A DNA stretch of 39,997 nt. Source: Streptomyces sp. SolWspMP-5a-2. Its GTDB lineage: Bacteria; Actinomycetota; Actinomycetes; Streptomycetales; Streptomycetaceae. A program made the translations under genes and the position numbers. How positions within the stretch are numbered: the stretch's first letter is position 1; the number at the start of each line of letters is the position of its first letter. Location of the stretch: the NCBI RefSeq assembly GCF_900091845.1, contig NZ_FMCI01000314.1, positions 1-39,997 of the forward strand. The letters run 5' to 3'. Below, piece after piece: positions 8,137 to 15,666 of the stretch. The notes beneath the pieces were generated by a model. It made no database searches, had not been told where the DNA came from, and saw only the letters and a list, made by a program, of their open reading frames with translations.

Positions 8137-8931
8137 TCATGCGGGGGTGCGGCCCTGCGCGCGGGTGGCGGAGGCGACGGCGATGCGCGGCCTGCCGGTG
8201 AGGGGGTGGGTGTCGAGCACCGCGCGCACCCCGAAGACCCGGTGGACCAGTTCGGGGGTGAGCACGTCCGCCGGAGGTCCGACCGCGACGAGTCCGCCCT
8301 CCGCCATGACCGCGACACGGTCGCAGTAGGAGACCGCGTGGTCGAGGTCGTGCAGGGCGGTGAGGGTCGTCATGCCCAGGTCGCGCAGCAGGTCCAGGAC
8401 GTCGAACTGGGCCCGTACGTCGAGGTGGTTGGTCGGCTCGTCGAGGATCAGCAGCCCGGCCTCCTGGGCGAGGGCGCGGGCGAGCAGGACCCGCTGCTGC
8501 TCGCCGCCGGAGAGCGTGGCGAACGACCGCCCGGACGCCCACGCCATGTGCACGTCCTCCAGAGCCCGCCGGACCGTGCGGTGGTCCTCGGCGCCGTCGC
8601 GGTCGAGCGTTCCCCGGTGCGGGGTCCTGCCCATGGCGACGACCTCCTCCACGGTGAACTCGGCGCCGAGCACGGTGTGCTGGGTGACGATGGCGCGTCG
8701 GCGCGCCGCCTCCCGCGCCGACAGCCCCCACACGTCCTCGCCTCCGATGAGGACCGCTCCGGCGACGGGTCTCAGCACGCGGTACGCGCTGCGCAGGAGC
8801 GTGGACTTGCCGCTGCCGTTGGGGCCGATCAGTCCCACCATCTCGCCGGGCGCGACGCTCAACGACACGTCGGACACGGTGCGGGTGGCGGCGAGGTCGA
8901 TGCAGACCCCGTCGAAGTCGAGCCGTGTCAC
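8137..8931 (-). CDS. ABC importer ATPase, iron-siderophore/corrinoid type
   Basis: A 264-residue ATPase of the FepC/BtuD family. The Walker A motif is GPNGSGKST, the Q-loop is VTQH, the signature is LSGGEQQRVLLARAL, Walker B is LLILDEPTNHLD and the switch His is in ALHDLDHA. GTG at 8931 overlaps the permease stop (GTGA). It powers uptake through the permease encoded immediately upstream. The family does not distinguish ferric siderophores, haem and cobalamin; no cobalamin riboswitch was seen upstream of the operon, so a siderophore is favoured. Confidence 0.93.
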   Translation of the reverse strand: MTRLDFDGVCIDLAATRTVSDVSLSVAPGEMVGLIGPNGSGKSTLLRSAYRVLRPVAGAVLIGGEDVWGLSAREAARRRAIVTQHTVLGAEFTVEEVVAMGRTPHRGTLDRDGAEDHRTVRRALEDVHMAWASGRSFATLSGGEQQRVLLARALAQEAGLLILDEPTNHLDVRAQFDVLDLLRDLGMTTLTALHDLDHAVSYCDRVAVMAEGGLVAVGPPADVLTPELVHRVFGVRAVLDTHPLTGRPRIAVASATRAQGRTPA

Positions 8932-10004
8932 ATTCCCTCCGAGCGCCTGGCCCGGCGCAGCAGCCAGAGCAGTACGGGGACGCCGACGGCGGCGGTGAAG
9001 ATGCCCACCGGCAGTTCGTCGGGGCGGGCGACGGTCCGGCCGGCGAGGTCGACGAGGACCAGGAAGACGGCACCGGTGAGCAGGGACGTCGGCAGCACCC
9101 GCCGGTGTTCGGCGCCCACGGCGAGCCGGGCGATGTGCGGGATCACCAGTCCGACGAAGCCGAGCCCTCCGGCGACCACGACGACGGTCGCGGTCATCAG
9201 CGACGTCACGACGAGCAGCCGTCGCCGCAGGCGGTGCACGTCGACGCCGAGACCGGCCGCCGTGTCGTCCCCGGCCATCAGCGCGTTGAGGGAGCGCCCC
9301 TGCGTGAAGAGCCAGAGGGTGCCCAGGACGAGTGCGGCCGTCGGCAGGCGCAGGTCGGACCACTCGGCGCCCGCGAGGCTGCCCATCAGCCAGAACATGA
9401 TGCCGGCGATCCGCTGCGGATCGGTCTGCAACTGCACGAAGCTCGTGGCCGCGACGGCGAGGTACCCGACGGCGACACCGGCGAGGATCAGCCGTGTGTC
9501 GGTGAGGCGGCCACCGCGCTGGGCGATCACGAACACCGCGCCCATGGTGAGCACCGACGCCACGAACGCGCCGCCGGTCATGCCGAGACCGCTCAGGGCC
9601 GTGGAGCCGGTCGCCGAGACGAGGACGGCTCCAAGCGACGCGCCCGGGGTGATGCCCAGCATGTACGGGTCCGCGAGCGGGTTGCGGACCAGCGCCTGGA
9701 GGGCGACACCGATGACGCCGAGACCGGCGCCGACCACGGCGGCGACGAGCACGCGGGGCAGCCGGAGGTCCCAGACGATCTGGTCCTGGAGCGGGTCCAG
9801 GCGATCGGCGCCGCCCGTGAGGTGCCGCAGGACCACGTCCCACACGTCCCGGGCGGGCACGGCCACCGTGCCCGTGGACACCGCGACGGTGACGGCCGCG
9901 ACGAGCATCGCGGCGAGCGCCGTGTACAGCAGGCCCGTCGCCCGGCCCGGGACCGGGTGCGGTCCGCGCGACGGCGCCCGGCGGTCAGCGGGGGTGCGTG
10001 GCAT
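8928..10004 (-). CDS. FecCD-family ABC permease
   Basis: A 358-residue FecCD/BtuC-type permease with about ten membrane segments after a basic N-terminal tail. Typical motifs are GVALQALVRNPLADPYMLGI and GFVGLVIPHIARL, the latter forming the ATPase-coupling region. A single polypeptide means a homodimeric channel. ATG at 10004 overlaps the binding-protein gene by 20 bases; ATG at 10025 is possible. It is coupled at its 3' end to the ATPase gene. Confidence 0.93.
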   Translation of the reverse strand: MPRTPADRRAPSRGPHPVPGRATGLLYTALAAMLVAAVTVAVSTGTVAVPARDVWDVVLRHLTGGADRLDPLQDQIVWDLRLPRVLVAAVVGAGLGVIGVALQALVRNPLADPYMLGITPGASLGAVLVSATGSTALSGLGMTGGAFVASVLTMGAVFVIAQRGGRLTDTRLILAGVAVGYLAVAATSFVQLQTDPQRIAGIMFWLMGSLAGAEWSDLRLPTAALVLGTLWLFTQGRSLNALMAGDDTAAGLGVDVHRLRRRLLVVTSLMTATVVVVAGGLGFVGLVIPHIARLAVGAEHRRVLPTSLLTGAVFLVLVDLAGRTVARPDELPVGIFTAAVGVPVLLWLLRRARRSEGM

Positions 10005-11112
10005 CGGCGATCTTCTCCACGGCACGGACGTTCGCCGGGCCGATGAACGCCCCGTCGGCGAGGGAGGTGTAGGTCTTCGTGCGGGACGCGCTCCACTGCG
10101 GGTACTTCGCGAACAGTTGGTCCGCGAGCCGCTTCACCTCGGGCTCCTCGGACGGATCGGTCAACCCGACCACGAGCACGTCGACCTCGGCGCTCGCCAG
10201 TGCCTCGGGGCTCAGGGTCGACGTGAGGTCCGGGTCCGGCCCGTCGCTCGGGAAGGAGTTCTCGCCTCCCGCCTTCTCGATGATGTCGTCGTAGACACCG
10301 CCGGAGAAGACGGCGGGCAGACCGCCGGCGTTCATGGAGGCCATCCCGGGAAAGGCCAGCAGCACCTTCGGGCGGTCCTCGCCCGCGACCCGGTCGCCGA
10401 CGGCCTCGACCCGTTTCCTGAGCCCGGCGACCACCTCGGCCGCCTTCTTCTGCACATCGAAGATCACGCCGGTCTCCTCGATGAAGTCGTACGTGGACGC
10501 GATGGACTGCCGGTCGTAGGCGGCCTGATCGGCGGCCGACGGACGCGTCGCCCCGTACGCGCAGTCGACCGGATTGACGTAGGAGTCGATACCGGCTCTC
10601 GCCAACTGGTCACGGGTGGCGAACCCGCTCTCCGCGTTGAATCCGCCGCTCCAGGTGGACACCACCAGATCCGGTTTCAGGTCGAGCACCTTCTCGGCCG
10701 GAACGTCGAAGTTCTTGTTCCACGAGGTTCCTCCGGTGGGCAGCTCCGCCACCTTTTCCACCATGCCCGGATCATCGGAGACGGTCACTCTCTGCGCGTT
10801 GGCGAGAATGTGGTCCTGAAGACCCAGGAGAACGTACGACTGCACTTCTCCGACCGATGCGCCATTCATGATGAGCACCCGCTCGGGCGCCTTGTCGAAC
10901 GTCACTTTCCGGCCGCAGTTCCGGATGGTCAGCGGGTAGGACGTCCGCGCCGGAGCGACGATTCTCGTGGGTGCGGGCGCGTTCTCCGCCGCAGGTCGCG
11001 ACGCGGCTCCGGAACCGCATCCGGACGCCAGGAGAACGAGGCCGGCGGTGGTTGCGGCTATACCGCCAGGCCGTGCGGCGAACCGCGCGGAACCGGTCGA
11101 GGGAGGGGGCAT
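9985..11112 (-). CDS. Iron-siderophore/corrinoid-type substrate-binding lipoprotein
   Basis: A 375-residue periplasmic binding protein of the helical-backbone (FepB/BtuF) fold. The signal peptide ends in the lipobox LASGC with Cys32. ERVLIMNGASVGEVQSYVLLG opens the N-lobe and DLKPDLVVSTW is the usual family segment before the hinge helix. It captures the ligand outside the membrane and delivers it to the FecCD permease. It is the first gene of the importer operon, about 190 bases downstream of the GlxA-type regulator on the same strand. A weak iron-box-like element lies in its leader. Confidence 0.9.
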   Translation of the reverse strand: MPPPSTGSARFAARPGGIAATTAGLVLLASGCGSGAASRPAAENAPAPTRIVAPARTSYPLTIRNCGRKVTFDKAPERVLIMNGASVGEVQSYVLLGLQDHILANAQRVTVSDDPGMVEKVAELPTGGTSWNKNFDVPAEKVLDLKPDLVVSTWSGGFNAESGFATRDQLARAGIDSYVNPVDCAYGATRPSAADQAAYDRQSIASTYDFIEETGVIFDVQKKAAEVVAGLRKRVEAVGDRVAGEDRPKVLLAFPGMASMNAGGLPAVFSGGVYDDIIEKAGGENSFPSDGPDPDLTSTLSPEALASAEVDVLVVGLTDPSEEPEVKRLADQLFAKYPQWSASRTKTYTSLADGAFIGPANVRAVEKIADATHPR

Positions 11113-11154
11113 GGAGGTCTCTGCTTTCCGGACGCGGACAGGGCCGCGGAGTCG

Positions 11155-11179
11155 TTTCAGGTGCTCGACAACCCTAAAA
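11155..11179 (-). promoter_or_regulatory. Weak iron-box-like element upstream of the importer
   Basis: The - strand reads TTTTAGGGTTGTC followed shortly by GCACCTGAAA. TTAGG and a diverged ACCTgAA half-site recall the DmdR/IdeR consensus TTAGGTTAGGCTCACCTAA, but the spacing is about three bases too long. It lies about 43-67 bases upstream of the binding-protein start, where a repressor site would be expected. It is much weaker than the sites at 33558 and 33741. Confidence 0.25.
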
Positions 11180-11304
11180 GCGCCTTCGGTTTCCCGTCCA
11201 TGTCACACAGACCAACTAATCTGCCATCACCGGAACTTGAGGACGCGTCCAACGGGTCGATCGCGAACGGGAGAGCGGTGACGCGGCACGGTGAATCCTC
11301 TGCG

Positions 11305-12327
11305 TCACCGATGGGACGAGGATTCCGTATCGGTCCGTCCGGCGGGATCACGGCGGTATTCCGTGGGTGAGAGGCCGAGTTCGCGCAGGAAAGCGCGGCG
11401 CATCGCCTCCGGCGACCCGTATCCGCAGCGGCGCGCGACAGCGCTCACGCCGTCGCGTGTGTCCGTCAGCATGCGCCGCGCCGCCTCCAGGCGAACGAGA
11501 TCCACGTACCGGCCCGGGGTGACGCCCACCTGGTCGGCGAAGGCACGGGCGAACTGGCGGGGTGAGAGGCCCGCGCGCCCCGCCATCGCGGGAACCGTCA
11601 GATCGGCGGCCGGATGGGCGGCGGCCCAGTACTGGACCTCGCGCAGCGGGTCGGAGCGGGCGACCTGCGCCGCGAGCTGGGTGCTGAACTGCGGCTGGTC
11701 CCCCGGCCTTCGGACGTGGACCACCAGGAGCCTGGCGATCTCGTAGGCCACCGCGCGTCCGAAGTCCTCCTCCACGAGGGCGAGGGCGAGGTCCACTCCG
11801 GTCGTCACGCCCGCGGACGTCGAGACCGAACCGTCCCGGACGAAGATCGGGTCCGGGTCGACCGTCACCCGGGGGAACCGGTCCGCCAGGTACGCGCAGC
11901 ACTCCCAGTGCGTGGTGGCGCGACGGCCGTCGAGCAGACCGGCGCTCGCCAGCAGGTACGCCCCCGTGCACACCGACACCAGGCGTCCCGCCCGGGGCGC
12001 CCGCTCCCGCAGCCAGGACACGAGCCGGCCGTCCACGTCCGCCACCCCGGGCCCGCCCGGCACGAGCACGAGGTCGGCCTCCCGGACCTCCGTCAGGTCG
12101 AGGTCGGGGACGAGGCCCAGTCCACCCGCCGACCGCACGGGCGTGCCTCCGAGCGAGGCCGTGCGGATCGCGTAGGGGGGCGCGTCCTCACTCCCCGCGT
12201 ACCGGGCCGCCGCCGTGAACACGTCCACGGGGCCCGCCACGTCGAGAGGCTGCACGCCGTCGAAGAGGACGACGAGGACGGACTGGGTCCTGAGTCCGGC
12301 CAGTCCCGCGGCCCGTCTCCCGTCCAT
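11305..12327 (-). CDS. GlxA-family (DJ-1/PfpI plus AraC) transcriptional regulator
   Basis: A 340-residue regulator. Residues about 15-190 form a DJ-1/PfpI domain with LDVAGPVDVF and a SVCTGAYLLASAGLLDG elbow. Residues about 235-330 are an AraC-type double helix-turn-helix with MAGRAGLSPRQFARAF and VARRCGYGSPEAMRRAF. ATG at 12327 is chosen because GGTGGG precedes it and the DJ-1 strand begins about 15 residues later; the open frame runs on to 12498 without coding character. Proteins of this class usually activate nearby genes. Candidate targets are the iron-type importer downstream and the divergent monooxygenase operon; nothing in the sequence decides between them. Confidence 0.9.
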   Translation of the reverse strand: MDGRRAAGLAGLRTQSVLVVLFDGVQPLDVAGPVDVFTAAARYAGSEDAPPYAIRTASLGGTPVRSAGGLGLVPDLDLTEVREADLVLVPGGPGVADVDGRLVSWLRERAPRAGRLVSVCTGAYLLASAGLLDGRRATTHWECCAYLADRFPRVTVDPDPIFVRDGSVSTSAGVTTGVDLALALVEEDFGRAVAYEIARLLVVHVRRPGDQPQFSTQLAAQVARSDPLREVQYWAAAHPAADLTVPAMAGRAGLSPRQFARAFADQVGVTPGRYVDLVRLEAARRMLTDTRDGVSAVARRCGYGSPEAMRRAFLRELGLSPTEYRRDPAGRTDTESSSHR

Positions 12328-12901
12328 CCCACCGCCCCATCGCTCCGCCCCCGCGCCGAGGCAGTCGCTCTCCCGGACGGTGCTCTCATCGTGGCACGGG
12401 CGCCGCGCCCCACGAGCCGTACGGGCAAAGCCGGGGACGTGACGATTCTCCCGGCCCCCGCCCGGAACTGGACGGCGTCCCGGAACGACGGCGCACACCC
12501 GCCGGTCCCGCGGGGTCGGGATCGCGGGGCCCTCCGCTCACCGCCGGGCCGGGTCCGCGGGCACCGGCGGAGCACGTCCGGAGGACTCCGGGGCGTCGCG
12601 GCGGGGCAACGATCCGACAACACACCAGCGCCTCTCCCCCGCCACCGGCCCGGGTGAGGAGGGCAACGGGCGCCCCGCGTCGGACGGTCGGGCGCGAGCG
12701 GCGTCTCCACGCAGACCGCTCCCGGCCGACACCCCGGCATCCCGGACGTGGACCGCTCTCACCTGGCACGACGCACGCCCACGGACGAGCGCGACCGGCG
12801 GCGGCCGGGGCGGGTGCGGCGTCGGCCGTCACCACGACTCCGCCTCTCTGACGGGGTCGCCACGGGAGTTCCGCCGGGGCTGGTCTCCGCTCCGGGACTT
12901 C
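12328..12901. other. Gene-free divergent spacer
   Basis: This stretch separates the GlxA-type regulator (leftwards) from the monooxygenase operon (rightwards). The open frames here are Arg/Pro/Gly-rich with no recognisable motif, lack convincing ribosome-binding sites and look like chance frames in GC-rich DNA. Its right edge leads into the TTGACA promoter element at 12902. I see no RNA gene or repeat in it. Confidence 0.5.
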
Positions 12902-12929
12902 TTGACAGTGAAGCTTTGCATTGTGCAAA
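12902..12929 (+). promoter_or_regulatory. Promoter and palindromic operator of the monooxygenase operon
   Basis: A perfect TTGACA (12902-12907) is followed at 12915-12929 by TTTGCATTGTGCAAA, six-base perfect arms around three bases. The dyad ends 47 bases before the ATG at 12977. Nearly the same arrangement recurs at 15589-15612. The -10 element is not clear. A dimeric repressor of the MarR, TetR or similar class binding over the promoter is the natural reading. Confidence 0.6.
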
Positions 12930-12976
12930 AGTAGGCGCGGCTCCATGATCCCGACCCGGCGAAGGGGGACACGTCC

Positions 12977-14170
12977 ATGCGAGCGCTGATCTGCGGAGCG
13001 GGAGTCGCGGGGCTCGCCCTCGCCGTCCGGCTGAGCGAGCTGCCCGGCTGGGAGGTCCTGCTCCTCGAAGGGGAGCCGGGGCCTCCCGGCGACGACCTGA
13101 TCGACGTCCACGGCCCGGGGCACGACGCCGCCGACGCCATGGGCCTCCTGCCCCGCCTGCGGGAACTCGGCCGGCCGGTCACCGGCACCGCCCCGATCGA
13201 CGCCCGTGACGGCGGCCGCGACACCGGCGCACGGCGGTTCCCCCGCCGGTCCCGGGACGGGCGAGGGCTGCGCGTCCTCACGTCCGACCTCCAACTGGCG
13301 CTCGGGGAACGGCTGCCAGCCTCCGTCGCACGGCTCTCCGGCGTCGGCCCGGAGCGGATCGACGCCCACCGCTACGGAGTCCGCCTGCGCCTCACGGACG
13401 GCGGCGGCATCGGCGCCGACCTCCTCGTCGGGGCCGACGGCACCCACTCCGCCGTCCGCACCCTGGCCTTCGGTCCCGGACACCGGCACGTGCGCGATCC
13501 GGGGCTGCGCTCGATCGCGTCCGCCGTCCACGACCCGGAACCGCACCACCGGCTCGACGGCATGCGGGCCCGCACCGACGGACCCGGTCAGCAGATCGGC
13601 CCGCACCCCCTGCGCGACGGCCGAGTCGCCGTCTCCGCCGTGCACCGCGCCGACGGCACCGCCCCGCCCGACGGCAACTGGGCGGCGCTGCGGCGGGCGT
13701 TCGGAGCGACGCGCCTCCTCGTGCCTCCGGCCGGGCACGGGCGCCCGCCGTCCCTGCGGCTCCGCCACCACCCGGTGACGCAGACGGAGCTGCCCTCGTG
13801 GAGCCAGGGCCGGATCACGCTGGTCGGCGGCGCCTGCCACGCCGTGTCCCCGCTCGGCGGGCAGGACGCGCTCCTTGATCTCGCCGGTGCCCGCGTCCTC
13901 GCGGACCAACTCGCCGGGGCCCGCAGCGTCGAGGCCGCGCTGGCCTCCTACGAACGGCTCTGGCGCCCCGTCGTCGCCCGTCAGCAGCGTGCCGCCTGGG
14001 CCGCCGCGCGCCGGTCCGTCCCCGCCGCCCGCCGACAGGCGCGCCTCGGGCGGATCGTCCTGCGGACGGGAGCCCTCCTCGGACCGGTTCGTCCGGCCGC
14101 CGCGTCGCCGCGCGACGGCTTCCGCCCCGTCCGGAGGGCGGACGACGCGCCGTCCGCGCGCACGGGGTGA
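12977..14170 (+). CDS. FAD-dependent monooxygenase (PHBH-type)
   Basis: A 397-residue flavoprotein of the class A aromatic-hydroxylase-like family. GAGVAG (Gly7-Gly12) is the dinucleotide-binding loop and LLVGADGTHSAVR is the DG fingerprint. The third fingerprint, normally GDAAH then Pro and GQG, here reads GGACHAVSPLGGQD, so the usual FAD-contacting Asp is Gly285. Whether it still hydroxylates is therefore open. AAGGGGGAC precedes the ATG. The aminotransferase gene follows after 49 bases, so the two form an operon and may act on one substrate. The substrate is unknown. Confidence 0.85.
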   Translation: MRALICGAGVAGLALAVRLSELPGWEVLLLEGEPGPPGDDLIDVHGPGHDAADAMGLLPRLRELGRPVTGTAPIDARDGGRDTGARRFPRRSRDGRGLRVLTSDLQLALGERLPASVARLSGVGPERIDAHRYGVRLRLTDGGGIGADLLVGADGTHSAVRTLAFGPGHRHVRDPGLRSIASAVHDPEPHHRLDGMRARTDGPGQQIGPHPLRDGRVAVSAVHRADGTAPPDGNWAALRRAFGATRLLVPPAGHGRPPSLRLRHHPVTQTELPSWSQGRITLVGGACHAVSPLGGQDALLDLAGARVLADQLAGARSVEAALASYERLWRPVVARQQRAAWAAARRSVPAARRQARLGRIVLRTGALLGPVRPAAASPRDGFRPVRRADDAPSARTG

Positions 14171-14219
14171 ACGGACTGCTTCCGCCCGCCAGCACCAACT
14201 CCCCAGGAGATCCACCGGT

Positions 14220-15482
14220 ATGACCGTGATCGGGACATCCATGAGCGTGTTCGACCTGCTCGAATCGGAGGTCAGGAGCTACTGCCGGAGCTGGCCCACG
14301 GTCTTCGACCACGCCCGCGGCAGCAGGCTCTGGTCCGAGGAGAGGCGGCGCTACCTGGACTTCTTCGCCGGTGCCGGATCGCTCAACTACGGCCACAGCA
14401 ATCCCGTCCTCAAGCGCGCCCTGCTCAGCTACCTGGAACGGGACGGGATCGTCAACGGACTGGACATGGCGACCACGGCGAAGCGGGACTTCCTCACCGC
14501 TTTCCAGGACCTCGTCCTCGGCCCGCGGGGCCTGCCCTACAAGGTGATGTTCCCCGGGCCGACGGGCACCGACGCGGTCGAGGCCGCGCTCAAGCTCGCC
14601 CGGAAGGTGAAGGGCCGGGAACCGGTCGTCTCCTTCACCAACGCCTTCCACGGAATGTCCCTCGGGTCTCTCGCCGTCACCGGCAACGCCTTCAAACGAG
14701 CCGGTGCCGGCGTCCCGCTGGTGCACGGCACCCCCATGCCCTTCGACCGCTACCTGGACGGTCGGGTCCCCGACTTCCTGTGGCTCGAACGTCTCCTGGA
14801 GGACTCCGGATCCGGCCTCGACCACCCCGCGGCGGTCATCGTCGAGACGGTCCAGGGCGAGGGCGGCGTCAACGTGGCCGGACCCGGGTGGCTGCGCGCG
14901 CTCGCCGACCTGTGCGCACGCCACGACATGCTGCTCATCGTCGACGACGTGCAGATGGGCTGCGGCCGTACCGGACCCTTCTTCTCCTTCGAGGACGCCG
15001 GGATCACCCCTGACATCGTCACCCTCTCGAAGTCCGTCAGCGGCTACGGCCTGCCCATGGCACTGACGCTCTTCTCGCCCGAGCTGGACCGATGGGAGCC
15101 GGGCGAGCACAACGGCACCTTCCGCGGCAACAACGCGGCGTTCGTCACGGCGACGGCCGCCCTCCACACGTACTGGGCCGACGACGAGCTGGAGCGGCGC
15201 ACGGTGCGCCTGGGGAACCGCGTCGAAGAGCGGCTGAGCGCGATGACCCGCGAGCACCACGGGCTGAGCCACCGCGGCCGCGGGCTGGTCCGGGGCATCG
15301 AGTTCGAGGACCCGGCGCGAGCCGCCGCCGTCTGCGCCCGAGCCTTCGAACGGGGGCTGCTCGTGGAGACGTCAGGACCGACGGGCCAGGTCGTCAAGCT
15401 GCTGCCTCCGCTGACGGTGCGGGACGCCGAACTCGACGAGGGCCTCGACATCATCGACCGGGCCGTGCTCGCGACCCCCTGA
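14220..15482 (+). CDS. EctB-like class III aminotransferase (diaminobutyrate-2-oxoglutarate type)
   Basis: A 420-residue PLP enzyme that matches the length and motif order of diaminobutyrate-2-oxoglutarate transaminases: LNYGHSNP, GPTGTDAVEAALKLAR (phosphate-binding loop), NAFHGMSLGS, VETVQGEGG, VDDVQMGCGRTG (Asp contacting PLP) and TLSKSVSGYG with Lys271 as the Schiff-base lysine. The family interconverts aspartate semialdehyde and 2,4-diaminobutyrate. No ectA, ectC or ectD is nearby, so this is not an ectoine operon. AGGAG precedes ATG 14220. It sits directly behind a flavin monooxygenase, suggesting formation or modification of an unusual amine. Confidence 0.87.
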   Translation: MTVIGTSMSVFDLLESEVRSYCRSWPTVFDHARGSRLWSEERRRYLDFFAGAGSLNYGHSNPVLKRALLSYLERDGIVNGLDMATTAKRDFLTAFQDLVLGPRGLPYKVMFPGPTGTDAVEAALKLARKVKGREPVVSFTNAFHGMSLGSLAVTGNAFKRAGAGVPLVHGTPMPFDRYLDGRVPDFLWLERLLEDSGSGLDHPAAVIVETVQGEGGVNVAGPGWLRALADLCARHDMLLIVDDVQMGCGRTGPFFSFEDAGITPDIVTLSKSVSGYGLPMALTLFSPELDRWEPGEHNGTFRGNNAAFVTATAALHTYWADDELERRTVRLGNRVEERLSAMTREHHGLSHRGRGLVRGIEFEDPARAAAVCARAFERGLLVETSGPTGQVVKLLPPLTVRDAELDEGLDIIDRAVLATP

Positions 15483-15588
15483 CGCACGCGGACGCCAAGG
15501 CACCGGCCCGTCCCGTCGCCGCGCGGGCCGACGGCACCCCGCGTACCGCCCGCCCGACGCCGTCGCGGGGCCGCAGGCGGGTGGGCCC

Positions 15589-15612
15589 TTGACATCATTT
15601 GCATAATGCAAA
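15589..15612 (+). promoter_or_regulatory. Promoter and palindromic operator of the ClC gene
   Basis: TTGACA (15589-15594) is followed by TTTGCATAATGCAAA (15598-15612), a perfect 15-base palindrome. It matches the dyad at 12915 in 13 of 15 positions and both lie next to a TTGACA. The dyad ends 54 bases before the preferred GTG at 15667. Shared control of the monooxygenase operon and the ClC gene is a direct prediction. Confidence 0.62.
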
Positions 15613-15666
15613 GGTAAGGGTGTGCAATCAAAGCGCCCGAGGCCGAACACGACGGACGGGAAGCAC

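Noticed and set aside
11113..11304. Cobalamin riboswitch upstream of the BtuCDF/FecCD-type importer
   Set aside because: I could not find the conserved B12-box or the usual stem pattern in the 192-base leader; a weak iron-box-like element is the only candidate.
12328..12976. Small + strand or - strand genes in the 650-base spacer
   Set aside because: The frames lack ribosome-binding sites, motifs and convincing codon bias; the region reads as a divergent promoter spacer.
14220..15482. Ectoine biosynthesis operon
   Set aside because: The aminotransferase is EctB-like, but no ectA, ectC or ectD is adjacent; the flanking genes are a flavoprotein and a ClC channel.
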